NCBI RefSeq assembly: GCF_026340255.1
Contig: NZ_JAPEPJ010000002.1
Location: 682,001 to 746,000 of the forward strand
Reading direction: 5' to 3'
From: Streptomyces sp. NBC_01408
GTDB taxonomy: Bacteria > Actinomycetota > Actinomycetes > Streptomycetales > Streptomycetaceae
DNA length: 64,000 nt
Shown here: piece after piece, positions 1-8,881 of the stretch
Numbering within the stretch: position 1 is the first letter of the stretch
Layout: every line of letters begins with the position of its first letter
Translations under genes and position numbers: made by a program
The notes under the pieces: generated by a model
What the model saw: the letters and a program-made list of their open reading frames with translations, nothing else
Database searches by the model: none
Told to the model about the DNA's origin: nothing

Positions 1-438
1 CCCAATCCGGCCGACCGGCTGGAATCGGCACGCGGAGTGATCGCCGCCCTGATCGCGGTGCTGGCACTGATCGGGCTGACCGAACTGCTGACGCTGATCA
101 GCACCGGCGTACGCGACCGGGGCCGGGACCTGCTCGCGCTGAAGGCGATCGGGCTGACGCCCCGGCAGATCGGGGCGATGATCGTCGCGGCCGCCGGTCT
201 GACCGCGCTCGTATCCGCAGTGGTGGGTACGACGGTGGGTGCGTTGTCAGGCAGCTGGCTGGTAGACGCTCAGGGCGCGTCGAGCGGGATCGGCGCCGGA
301 ATCGCCCAACTGCCCCCGCTCCACGTGCTGTTGACGGTGATCGTCGGGGCGGTGCTGGGTGCGGTGGCGGCGGCGGCGCTGCCGGCGGCACGGGCGGCCC
401 GGCGGCGCCTGGCGGACTCGCTGAGCGAGACGCTCTGA
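1..438 (+). CDS. ABC transporter permease, FtsX-like, C-terminal fragment
   Basis: This is the 3' end of an open frame that enters from outside the window. The visible part is a hydrophobic helix (AALIAVLALIGLTELLTLIS), a charged cytoplasmic loop with RDRGRDLLALKAIGLTPRQI, then two more membrane segments and a basic tail (ARRRLADSL). The loop and helix order is typical of the last transmembrane block of MacB/FtsX-type permeases, which pair with a separate ATPase to move lipids, peptides or antibiotics or to act as mechanotransmitters. The ATPase would lie upstream, out of sight. Family membership is well supported; the substrate cannot be judged. Confidence 0.8.
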   Translation, partial: PNPADRLESARGVIAALIAVLALIGLTELLTLISTGVRDRGRDLLALKAIGLTPRQIGAMIVAAAGLTALVSAVVGTTVGALSGSWLVDAQGASSGIGAGIAQLPPLHVLLTVIVGAVLGAVAAAALPAARAARRRLADSLSETL

Positions 439-596
439 CCCCCAGGGCCGCCCCGGAGAGCAGCGGGTCCTCACCCTTGCGGCGGGCGCTCACCGCCTGA
501 AACAGCCCACCCGGCGGGCGGGAGCCATCCCGCGAACCGATACTGGACCTCGGCGAGCTGCTCAGCCCTTGGTCGACAGGTCGAAGGGGGGCGACG

Positions 597-3056
597 ATGG
601 ACGCACCGGTGCCGGTGTTCGGCGAGGGGCCCGAGGACCCGTTCGCCCTGCACCGCGCAGCCTCATCGGTGCTGGACGACCACGGCAGGGTCGTCGGCTG
701 GAGCGAGCTCGCAAAGGCACTTCTCGGCTACCCGCCCGAGGAGGTCCTCGGCAGGGCGGCGGTCGAATTCCTGGTCGACGCCCGGGACCGCGACGCGGTC
801 CTGGACGCGGTGGCCACATGCGAGCGCGACCGAGGCTGGTCCGGGGTCCTGCCCGTCCTGCACCGCAGCGGCCAACGGTTGGAGCTGAGCTTCCGCGCCC
901 GCGCCGTCATCCGTGCCTCCGGCCGCGAGTGGTTCCTCGTCGCCGCGCCCGCCGAGGAGGTGCTCCAGTGGGCGACGGACCGGTCGGTCCTGGACGGCCT
1001 CTTCCGGCGCTCCCCGATCGGCCTGTCCGTCCATGCCCCCGACCTGAGCATCCTGCGGGTCAACCGAGCCTTGGCCCGGTTCACTCAGCTTCCCGCGGCG
1101 GAGGTCCGGGGACGACGCACCGGCGACTTCCTGATCGGTCCGGACGTGGTGACCATCGAGAGGCGACTGCGAAGGGTGCTGGAGACGGGCGAACCCCTGA
1201 TCTTCACCGAGCAGCCCTGTCGCCTGAGGAGCGACCCCGGCCACGAGCGGGTGGTGTCGGTGTCTGCGTTCCGGATGGAGGACCCTTCCGGCGGAGTCCT
1301 CGGTGTCACCCAGTTGGTGGAGGACGTCACCGACCGCTACCGGGCCCGGCGACGGCTCACCCTGCTCAATCGGGCGAGCGCCCGCATCGGAACCACACTG
1401 GACCTCGCCCAGACCACCCGGGAGCTGGCCGACGTCGCGGTCCCGGACCTCGCCGACGCCGTCTCGGTGGATCTGCTGGAGCCGGTTGCCCACGGCGAGG
1501 AGTCCGCCACGGAGGCGATCGGACTGGTCCGCAGGATGGCCGTTCACTCGATCAGCCCAGAGGCGCTGGAGGTGATGTACTCCGCCGGAGAGGTCTTCCA
1601 CTTCGACGCGCGGACCCCGCAGGCCAGGTGCCTCGCGGAGCGGCAGCCCATCCTCGAACCACTGCTTCAGAGCAGCCCCGGCTGGTACTTCCAAGATCGG
1701 GAGCGCACACGGCGCGCTTTCCGCCTGGGCGCCCACTCACTGATCGTCGTGCCGCTGACCGCCCGTGGTTCGCTCCTTGGCCTGCTCAGCCTGTGGCGGG
1801 CCAAGCGGCCCGAACCGTTCGAGGCGGACGACCTCACGCTCGCCGAGGAGTTCGCCGCGCGCGCCGCCGTCTGCATCGACAATGCCCGCCGCTACACCCA
1901 GCAACACCGGGCGGCGCTGACCCTGCAGCACAGCCTGCTACCGCGCGAACTACCCGAACACAGTGCGGTCGAGCTCGCCCACCGCTATCTGCCGGCCGAG
2001 CCCGCCGCCGGCGTCGGCGGCGACTGGTTCGACGTCATCCCGCTTTCCGGCGCTCGCGTCGCCCTGGTCGTCGGCGATGTCGTCGGACACGGCCTGCACG
2101 CCGCGGCCACCATGGGCCGCCTGCGCACAGCGGTGCACACCCTGGCCAACCTCGACTACGCGCCGGACGAGGTCCTCTTCCACCTGGACGACCTGGTCAA
2201 CCGGTTGGCCGACGAGCAGGAGCCGTCGGGCAGACGCCCGCATGGTCAGCAGATCGTCGGCGCGACCTGCCTTTACGCGGTCTACGACCCCATCTCCCGG
2301 CTCTGCACCCTGTCCCGCGCGGGGCACCTGCCGCCCGCCGTGGTGACCCCCGACGGCCAGGTGAGCCTGCCCGAACTCCCCGAGGGGCCGCCGCTGGGCC
2401 TCGGCGGACTGCCGTTCGAGTCCGCGGAACTGGAACTCGCCGAGGGCAGCCTGCTGGCGCTGTACACGGACGGCCTCGTCGAGGCCCGTGGTCGTGACGT
2501 CGACGTGGGGTTGGAGCGGCTGCGCAAAGCGCTGTCCCGGCCCGGCCGATCACTGGACGAGACGTGCACAGCGGTGCAGGAGGCCCTGCTGCCCGAGCGT
2601 CCACGCGATGACGTCGCACTGCTCCTCGCCCGCACCCGCGTGCTGGCACCGGAGCAGGTCGCCTCCTGGGAGCTGCCCGCAGAGCCGACCGCCGCCGCTC
2701 AGGCACGGGACCTGACGGCGGCCACGCTGACCAGGTGGGGCCTCGAGGAGATGGCCTTCACCGCCGAGCTGGTAGTCAGCGAGCTGATCACCAACGCCTA
2801 CCGGTACGGCGGCGGCACCCCGGCAACCCTCCGGCTCATCCGCGACCGCTGCCTGATCTGCGAGGTCTCCGACAGCAGCAGCACTGCTCCGCACCTGCGG
2901 CGTGCGCGCACCACCGATGAGGGCGGGCGCGGTCTCTTCCTCGTGGCCCAACTCACCGAACGGTGGGGCACCCGCTACACCCGGGAGGGCAAGACCGTCT
3001 GGACGGAACTTCCGCTGCTCACGTCACCGGACGGCCGCTCCGCGGCTTCCGTCTGA
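597..3056 (+). CDS. PAS-GAF-SpoIIE/PP2C phosphatase with RsbW-like ATPase domain
   Basis: This is an 819-aa cytosolic multidomain regulator. By eye there are two PAS-like sensor modules (about 15-120 and 125-255), a GAF domain (about 255-430), a SpoIIE-type serine/threonine phosphatase (about 450-675, with GGDWFDVIPL and VVGDVVGHG metal-binding signatures and LALYTDGLVE), and a C-terminal GHKL anti-sigma-factor-like ATPase (about 690-810, N-box VVSELITNAYRYG). Such proteins dephosphorylate anti-anti-sigma factors and may also carry the opposing kinase, acting as stress switches. The ATG follows a G-rich ribosome binding site (AAGGGGGGCGACG). Its last 33 bases overlap the 3' end of the convergent TPR gene. 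It is clearly paralogous to the protein at 8882-11716, with a 29-residue stretch around the phosphatase core identical. Confidence 0.9.
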   Translation: MDAPVPVFGEGPEDPFALHRAASSVLDDHGRVVGWSELAKALLGYPPEEVLGRAAVEFLVDARDRDAVLDAVATCERDRGWSGVLPVLHRSGQRLELSFRARAVIRASGREWFLVAAPAEEVLQWATDRSVLDGLFRRSPIGLSVHAPDLSILRVNRALARFTQLPAAEVRGRRTGDFLIGPDVVTIERRLRRVLETGEPLIFTEQPCRLRSDPGHERVVSVSAFRMEDPSGGVLGVTQLVEDVTDRYRARRRLTLLNRASARIGTTLDLAQTTRELADVAVPDLADAVSVDLLEPVAHGEESATEAIGLVRRMAVHSISPEALEVMYSAGEVFHFDARTPQARCLAERQPILEPLLQSSPGWYFQDRERTRRAFRLGAHSLIVVPLTARGSLLGLLSLWRAKRPEPFEADDLTLAEEFAARAAVCIDNARRYTQQHRAALTLQHSLLPRELPEHSAVELAHRYLPAEPAAGVGGDWFDVIPLSGARVALVVGDVVGHGLHAAATMGRLRTAVHTLANLDYAPDEVLFHLDDLVNRLADEQEPSGRRPHGQQIVGATCLYAVYDPISRLCTLSRAGHLPPAVVTPDGQVSLPELPEGPPLGLGGLPFESAELELAEGSLLALYTDGLVEARGRDVDVGLERLRKALSRPGRSLDETCTAVQEALLPERPRDDVALLLARTRVLAPEQVASWELPAEPTAAAQARDLTAATLTRWGLEEMAFTAELVVSELITNAYRYGGGTPATLRLIRDRCLICEVSDSSSTAPHLRRARTTDEGGRGLFLVAQLTERWGTRYTREGKTVWTELPLLTSPDGRSAASV

Positions 3057-6000
3057 GCAGAGAAGGTTACGAGTCCTCTCCGCGTCCGGGAGGCCATAAG
3101 CGACGAGACCGGGTTCGTGGCAGCCGAGATAGTAGCAGATCTTGAGGGCCTGCGTGATGCAGTCCCGGGCCTGGGGCAGCTCGGTGTCCGCGAGCAGTCG
3201 TACCTTGGCGTACGCGTACAGCGCGTACGCCAGGCCCGGCTCGTTCGCTGCGAGGTGTACCTCGGCCTGGCTGCGGGAGAGGATCAGCGCCTCCTCCGTG
3301 GCGCTCAAGGCCTCCTCCTCGAACCCTCCCGCGTCGGCGAGCCGCAGGCCGTGGTTGGCCAGGACCGTTGCCAGGCTGCCTTCTTGGGCCTGCCCGGCAT
3401 CCACGAGCCGACGCGTGCGGGTGACCGCTTCAGCGGTGGCTTCGAGGGCCTCGTCACGGCGTGCGACGTCTGCCGCGAGGTATCGGCCGAGGGAGTCGAG
3501 CGTCTGGGCCAGGACCGGTTCGTGCGCGGGATCGCCGCCCGCCAGTCGGCGGGCGATGCCGACGGCCCGGGCGACGGCGGACAGGCCCTGGTCGTGTTCT
3601 CCGGTCTCGGCCAGTTCCATGCCCTGGGCGTGCAGCGCCCACACCAGGGAGGGTTCGTGCGCGGGATCTTTGCGGATCGCGTTGTGGGCCGCCTCGACGG
3701 CCCGCCGCAGGGTGCTCCGGGCGTCCGGGTGCCCTCCGGTGTGTCGCAGGATACCGAGAGCCGCCAACGACTGGGCCACCATCGATGGTTGGGAGCCGTC
3801 TCGCTGAAGTGGCCCCTCCAATAGGCCGATCAGCTCTTCGAAGACGGCCGGTGCCTCACGGCGGCGCCCTGCCCGCAGCATGCACGCGCAGAGACAGGCC
3901 AGGCGCAAGCCCATCTCCCCGAGGTGCGCGCCGGGGTCATCCGCTCGCAACTGCCGGGTGACGACCACGGCCTCCAGCATGGCGTCCGCCGCCTCGTCCA
4001 GGCGTCCGGCCGCGGAGAGCTCCTCGCCGAGAACGACGAGGACCGCGCCCAACTGCGGCGCGTACAGTGCCGCGCCCTCCGGGCCTGTCCGCACGAGCTC
4101 CCGCAGGATGTCCACCGCCTGCGCACGCGCGTCCACCGCCTCGTCCCGCCGGCCCGCTCCGTTCATCGCCACGGCTCTGTTCATCAGGTTCATGGCCAGG
4201 TCATGCTGCGCGGGAGCGGCCGGATCGGCCGCCAGGATACGGCGGTTGACGGTGACGGCCTCTTCCAGGACCTCGAGGGATTCCTCGGTCAGCCCCTCCT
4301 TGCCCAAGGACCTGGAGAGGTTGTTCAGGCTCCTGGCCAGAGCAGGCCGGAACACTTCGGGCCTGGCCTCGGCGAGTGGCCGGTAGAGGCCGACCACTCG
4401 GCGATTGGTTTCCAGTGCCTCCCCTTCCCGTCCGGCTTCCGAAAGCTGGCTGGCGTAGGTCAGCAGGCTCATGGCGAGGTCTGCCGTGAACGCCTCGGGA
4501 TACTCCTCGGCCAGGGTTCCATAGAGGTCGACGGACTTGCGGGCGGCTTCCAGCGCCTCCGGTTTGCGTCCAGCCTCCTGGAGGTCGTTGGCATAGGTGT
4601 TCAGGGTCATGGCCAGCTCATCCCGGAAGACCGCGTTGTCCTCGTGGTTCAGCGACCGGTAGAGCTCCACCGCCTCGGCGACCGCGGCCAGGGAGTCCCG
4701 GTGCCGTCCCAGCTCCCCCAGGGCGACGGCAAGGGAGTTCAGGCATCTGGCCAGGTCGGGGCGGAACACATCAGAGCGCTTACGGACCAGGTCGCGCCGG
4801 ATGTGGACGGCCTCCTCGATCGCCCGGAGTGCTTCCCGGCGCCGTCCGGCACTCCCCAGGCACGAGGAGTGGGTGCTCAGAATCATGGCAAGGCCGGGAC
4901 GGAAGGCATCCGGGCGCTCCTCGGCCAGCGTCCGGTAGAGCCCCGCTGCCTCCCCGCTCGCCTCCAGCGCTTCCCGGAGCCGTCCACACTCCCTCCACCA
5001 CAAGGCCAGGTCGTTCAAGCCGTCCGCCAGCTCCGGTCGGTGGACATCGCCCCGCTCCGCCACCAGGTCGCGCCGGATGGTGACAGCCTCCTCGAGCGGT
5101 GCGAGTGCCTCTTCGGCCCGGCCCAGTTTCCCCTCGGCGTGCGCAACCCTGCACAGGCTGTACGCCAGTTCGGGCAGATACGTACCAGAGGCCGGCCCGG
5201 AGGTGATCCGACGGTAGAGCGCGACGGCCTCGTGGGCGGCTCCCACCGCTTCCTGCCACCGCCCCAGGTCATCGAGCCCGGTGGACAGGTTGTGCAGGCA
5301 GGCGGCGAGATGGGGCAGGAACGTGTCGGGTTCCGTCTGCGCCAGGAGCTTCAGCATCCGTACGGCCTCGGCCGAGACGGCGTACCCCTGCTGTTTCTTC
5401 CCCATGGCGCCCAGTCGGAAGCAGAGTCGGCGCAGCATCGTGGCCAGGTCGGCCACGTGGGCGGTGGCCGGGTCCTCCTGGGCCCGGGCGCGGTGGAGAT
5501 CGGTCAGCCGTTGGGTCACGTGCAGGGCCCAGGCGGCCAGATGGTGGGTGGTCCGGGGAAGCCGGTCGGCCAGCCGCGTCAGGTCCGCGAAATCCGTGCC
5601 GGGGCCGTCCGTCAGCCGGTACAGGGCCGCCACCAACGGCTCCGGCCGCTCCACCTGAGTGGCCACGTCGACGGCGAGCGGGCCCAGGACGCGCGGATGG
5701 CGGACGCAGAGGTCGGTCAGGGGCGCGTCGAGGCGGTCACGGTGGGCGGTGTGGGCGGCGGCGCGGGTGAGAAGGGTCAGAAGGCCGGTGGCCTGCGCCT
5801 CGGTGGCTCCCTCCACCAAACGGCCGGGGAGACCGGGACGGTCGCAAAGGCGGTCCCCGACGAAGAACTCCGCGAGCCGGTCCGGATGGAGGCTCCCCCA
5901 GACCTGCGCGTCGTCGGGCGAGGGGTAGAGGGCGGCGATCCAGTCGGCCAACCTGCCCCGGGTGTCGGCACTCTGGTCCTCGAGGCCTGGCACGCGGGCC

Positions 6001-6949
6001 AGGAGGGCATCGGCCTGGGCGGGGTCGGCGGCGCCGCAGAGGAACGCGGCGGCCAGAGCGTCATCGATGGCCCTCGCCCTCTTCAGACCCAACTCCTCGC
6101 CGACGGTCCGCCAGTAGACGCGCTCGTGGCTCAGTAGCCGTTCCTCCAAAGCTCCGGTGCCGGCTCCGGCTCCTACGGCCCCGGACGATGCCGCCGCGTC
6201 GCGGGCGGCATCCAGTAGGTCCGCGAGGGCGGTCATGTGCAGGGTGAGGGCCATCTCCATGCCGGGGCCTTGGAACCGGTCGGCGTACGGGCCCGGGGAC
6301 GGGCCGCCCGTCACACATGCGGCCAGAGTGGGCCAGTCATGGTCCTGCTGTCCGGACACCCGCGGCAAGGCGAGGGCCAGAGCGTCCACTGCCTGGCGGT
6401 AGGCATCGGCGCGGTCGGCCGGCTGTGGTTCCAGCGGAGACAAGAACATGCCGGGAGCCCCGTAGAGCTCTTCGAGGCGGGCGCGGTCCTGGAATTCGGG
6501 CCACCAGTCGTCGGCGGTCCGGGCCAGCAGCAGGATTCTGAACGAGGCGCCCGGGGCGCGGACGGCGGCCTCCAGGAGCCCGAGCAGCTGATCCGTGCGG
6601 GTCTCGGCGTAGTCAAGACGACCACAGCCAGCCGGGCGGTCACGGCCATGTCCTTGAGTGCCATCAGGTCGGCGGCCACCACGTGGCGGGCGAGCCACAG
6701 TACGTCCCAGCCGTCGTCGGCGAGTCGGTCGGTGAGGTGGCGGACGAGGCGGGTCTTGCCCTGTCCGCCCGGCCCGTACAGCAGCTGAACGCCGAAGCCC
6801 GGCTCCGTGAACCAGGCCTGCAGATGCCTCATCACCTCGCTGCGGCCACGGAAGGGGACCACCGCGCGGTGCGCCTCCAGCAGCGAGGACGGTGATCTGG
6901 GCGGCCGGGTCTTCCCGGCCAGATCGTCCCACTCCCCCAGCTTCCGCCG

Positions 6950-6952
6950 TAA
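6950..6952 (-). promoter_or_regulatory. TTA leucine codon (bldA-type) at codon 34 of the NLR-like gene
   Basis: The minus strand reads TCG GAC TTA CGG CGG in the frame starting at 7051. In Streptomyces TTA is read by the developmentally regulated bldA tRNA, so translation of the NLR-like protein may be restricted to later growth. The codon lies before the P-loop, so blocking it would remove the whole enzymatic part. It is one of only two TTA codons found in the real genes of this window. Confidence 0.8.
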
Positions 6953-6967
6953 GTCCGATCCACCGGT

Positions 6968-7027
6968 GTGAATGTTGATGGTGTTGTGATGTCCCACCTG
7001 GTTCGCGCTGGGGCCGTTGTAGACGTT
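6968..7027 (-). other. Amyloid-signalling-like motif at N-terminus of the NLR-like protein
   Basis: Codons 9-28 encode a polar, Asn/Gly/His-rich stretch with the core QVG (NGPSANQVGHHN, then INIH). It shares the spacing NVxNGPxxxQVGxHNxxxIH with the C-terminus of the adjacent small protein. The Q-[VI]-G core recalls RHIM/PP-type functional amyloid motifs, including those reported next to actinobacterial NLRs. Amyloid behaviour is inference. Confidence 0.7.
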
Positions 7028-7047
7028 GCCCCATACCTGGGCGCTCG

Positions 7048-7494
7048 TCATGCCCCTGTGCCGAGGTGGATGGTCTGGTGATTGTGGTCGCCGACCTGCG
7101 TGAAGGCAGGACCGTTGACAACGTTGTGGGTCATGCCGCCACCACTGTCCGGGGCGGGCCGGGGACCGTCCAGCAGCGCATGCAGCCCGGCTGCGACCTG
7201 CTCCCGTCCGGCCTCGGGCAGACGTTCCAGCGTCGCCGCGAACCAGGCCGTCCACAGCTCCGTTTGGCGGGTGCGCTCCGCTTCGGCCGCATGCGGGTCC
7301 AGGGCGGCCGACAGCGCCGCACCGGTCGCGTCGAGGAGCACCACCTCGGCTTGTTCCTGCGGCGCGTCCCTGCGGCCGGACAGACGGGCCAACCGCGCGC
7401 GCATCGTCGTCCAGGCGTCGGTCCCCGCCGCCTGTGCCACTGCGGCGCCCCCTGCGGCAGCCGCCGCGAGCAATGCTTCCGACAACACGCGCAT
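7048..7494 (-). CDS. Small putative membrane-active effector with C-terminal amyloid-like motif
   Basis: This is a 148-aa protein. Residues 7-24 form an Ala/Gly-rich hydrophobic helix (LLAAAAAGGAAVAQAAG). Residues 25-110 are predicted helical and charged, including a Trp-containing amphipathic stretch ELWTAWFAATLERL. A flexible PRPAPDSGGG linker then leads to a C-terminal motif (NGPAFTQVGDHN, residues 127-138). A helical membrane-targeting head plus a linker and terminal amyloid motif is the plan of HET-S-like and bacterial Bell-type cell-death effectors. The start at 7494 follows a G-run (GGGGGG) and avoids an unconvincing upstream extension. The stop overlaps the NLR-like start by four bases. 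No enzyme motif was found. The effector role is inferred from architecture and the matched motif in its neighbour; the family assignment should be tested. Confidence 0.75.
   Translation of the reverse strand: MRVLSEALLAAAAAGGAAVAQAAGTDAWTTMRARLARLSGRRDAPQEQAEVVLLDATGAALSAALDPHAAEAERTRQTELWTAWFAATLERLPEAGREQVAAGLHALLDGPRPAPDSGGGMTHNVVNGPAFTQVGDHNHQTIHLGTGA
7066..7125 (-). other. Amyloid-signalling-like motif at C-terminus of the small effector
   Basis: Codons 124-143 carry the partner motif NVVNGPAFTQVGDHN ending in TIH. Over 20 aligned positions it is identical to the NLR N-terminal motif at about 12, including all of NGP, QVG and HN. Matching motifs at the effector C-terminus and NLR N-terminus in adjacent genes are what templated amyloid signalling needs. 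Confidence 0.7.
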
Positions 7495-7597
7495 CCCCCC
7501 ACAATCGTGACGCAGACGACCGTAGCGTGATCGCGAAGCGCCCGCACCGAGTACCGCGCAAGATGCGCGCCTGAAGTTCCCCCCGCGGACTGTGGCA

Positions 7598-8749
7598 TCA
7601 ATCGTCTTCGCGCCGGTCGACGAGGATGACCGCCACATCGTCCGCCAGCCGGCCGCGGGTGTGGCGGAGCAATGCCTCGCGCAGGCCGTCCAGGAACGCC
7701 TGCCGGGTGTGGTCCTGCATGGTCACCATGGCCTCGGGCAAGTCGAAGAAGGTGCTGTCCCGGTCGCGGGCCTCGATGACGCCGTCGGTGCACAACAGCA
7801 GCCGGTCCCCCGGTGCGAACGGATAGCGGTCCACCCGCCCGCGAGGACCGCTGATGAATTCCTCGAGCCCCAACGGCGGCAAGGGGGCGGTGGGCATGAA
7901 GGACCGGACCGTGCCGTTGCGCAGCAGCAGCGGGGGCGGATGGCCCCGGTTGATCACCTCGATGTGGGGGCTGTCCGGGATCTGGGCCACCAGTGCGGTG
8001 ACGAATCCCTCGAGAAGGGCGTCGTCACCGCCCGCCACGCCCACGCCCGCGCCCGCGCCCGCAACGGCGGCGTCCCGCCGCAGGGCCGCCTCGCAGTGGT
8101 TGACGACGTCCACCAGGTCGTCCTCGTAGTGCACGGACTCCCGGAACGCGCCCAGCACGACCGCGGCGGCCCGTACGGCGGGCAGCCCCTTGCCCCGGAC
8201 ATCCCCGACGATCATCCGGACCCCGTAGCGGGTCTGGACCACGTCGTACAGGTCGCCGCCGATCTGCGCACCCTTCTCGGCCGCCAGGTACATGCTGGCC
8301 GCCCTTACGGGGCCCAGCCGGGCCGGCACGGGCCGCAGCAGGACCTCCTGGGCGGCCGTGGCGATCCGGCGGACCTGGTTGAGCTCGCTCTCCTGGCGCG
8401 TGCGCGCGGTGCGGCTCGTCATGAAGCTCGCCACCGAGACCAGGAACAGGGCGAGGAAGTTCGTGTAGACCTGCTGGCCGCCCCAGGCCTGGTTGTAGGT
8501 GGCCGTGGTCACGCTGACGCCGACGGCCACTCCCGTCGCCGCGAGCGTGCCCTTGGGCCCCATCGTCACCGCCGCCAGAGCGGGTGTCGCAACCAGCAGG
8601 GGGCCGGTGTACACGACGTGCGCCGGCGTGAGCTCGATGAGGAGCACCAGCAGGGCGACCGCGAAGGGCAGGCACTCCGCCAGGGTGAACAGGACCTGGT
8701 GGTGGCCGCCAGCTCCCGATCCCGGGGGCGAGCGCAGAGGCGCTCTCAT
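7598..8749 (-). CDS. Membrane-anchored SpoIIE/PP2C-type protein phosphatase
   Basis: This 383-aa protein has an N-terminal membrane domain of about four hydrophobic segments (LPFAVALLVLLIEL, VYTGPLLVATPALAAV and following), a short linker helix (RTRQESELNQVRRIATAAQEVLL) and a SpoIIE-type phosphatase domain (GGDLYDVVQ, MIVGDVRGKG, LLCTDGVIEARD, DDVAVILV). A Gly/Ala/Val-rich linker (VAGAGAGVGVAGG) is inserted in the catalytic domain and is encoded by a GC-repeat. No ATPase domain follows, unlike the neighbouring phosphatases. I chose the ATG at 8749 (MRAPLRSPPG) because the upstream 51 codons look non-coding. The gene diverges from the 8882 phosphatase across a 132-bp spacer that must hold both promoters, and it lies 103 bp upstream of the effector gene on the same strand. 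Confidence 0.88.
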   Translation of the reverse strand: MRAPLRSPPGSGAGGHHQVLFTLAECLPFAVALLVLLIELTPAHVVYTGPLLVATPALAAVTMGPKGTLAATGVAVGVSVTTATYNQAWGGQQVYTNFLALFLVSVASFMTSRTARTRQESELNQVRRIATAAQEVLLRPVPARLGPVRAASMYLAAEKGAQIGGDLYDVVQTRYGVRMIVGDVRGKGLPAVRAAAVVLGAFRESVHYEDDLVDVVNHCEAALRRDAAVAGAGAGVGVAGGDDALLEGFVTALVAQIPDSPHIEVINRGHPPPLLLRNGTVRSFMPTAPLPPLGLEEFISGPRGRVDRYPFAPGDRLLLCTDGVIEARDRDSTFFDLPEAMVTMQDHTRQAFLDGLREALLRHTRGRLADDVAVILVDRREDD

Positions 8750-8881
8750 GAGTACAGCCTGCCTCGCCCGGGCGCATGGCTGCCACTCCGGTCCGCCGAT
8801 CCCCGTGGGCGTCCGGATCGCTCTGGCCGGGTGACCGTCGCTCCCCGCTGCCGACGGCCCGTAGAGGTTAGAAAATGGAGT

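Larger units (their letters stand above)
3024..7051 (-). pseudogene. NLR-like STAND NTPase with TPR repeats and N-terminal amyloid-type motif, frameshifted
   Basis: Restoring one frame break gives about 1,340 residues. The N-terminus (residues 9-28) carries an NGPSANQVGHHN motif closely matching the C-terminus of the protein encoded just upstream. It is followed by a P-loop (GPGGQGKTRL), a Walker B stretch (LAVVV then DYAE), a sensor-like ILLLAR, a helical middle and about a dozen TPR-like repeats of 45-50 residues ending near the C-terminus. This is the STAND/NLR plan: nucleotide switch plus repeat sensor. The frame breaks near 6614-6619, between VVV and DYAE of Walker B, and looks like one missing base. 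No slippery heptamer is visible, so a mutation or sequencing error is likelier than programmed shifting. Codon 34 is TTA (6950-6952). Its ATG overlaps the upstream stop as ATGA, so the two genes are translationally coupled. STAND plus TPR is well supported; the immune role is inferred. Confidence 0.8.

Noticed and set aside
6612..6620. Programmed ribosomal frameshift in the NLR-like gene
   Set aside because: No slippery heptamer or downstream stem was seen at the switch point; an indel explains it more simply.
7592..8881. Long N-terminal extension of the 8882 phosphatase frame (1,374 aa in all)
   Set aside because: It runs antisense through the membrane phosphatase gene and looks like a high-GC shadow; coding-like sequence begins at the basic leader and TM1.
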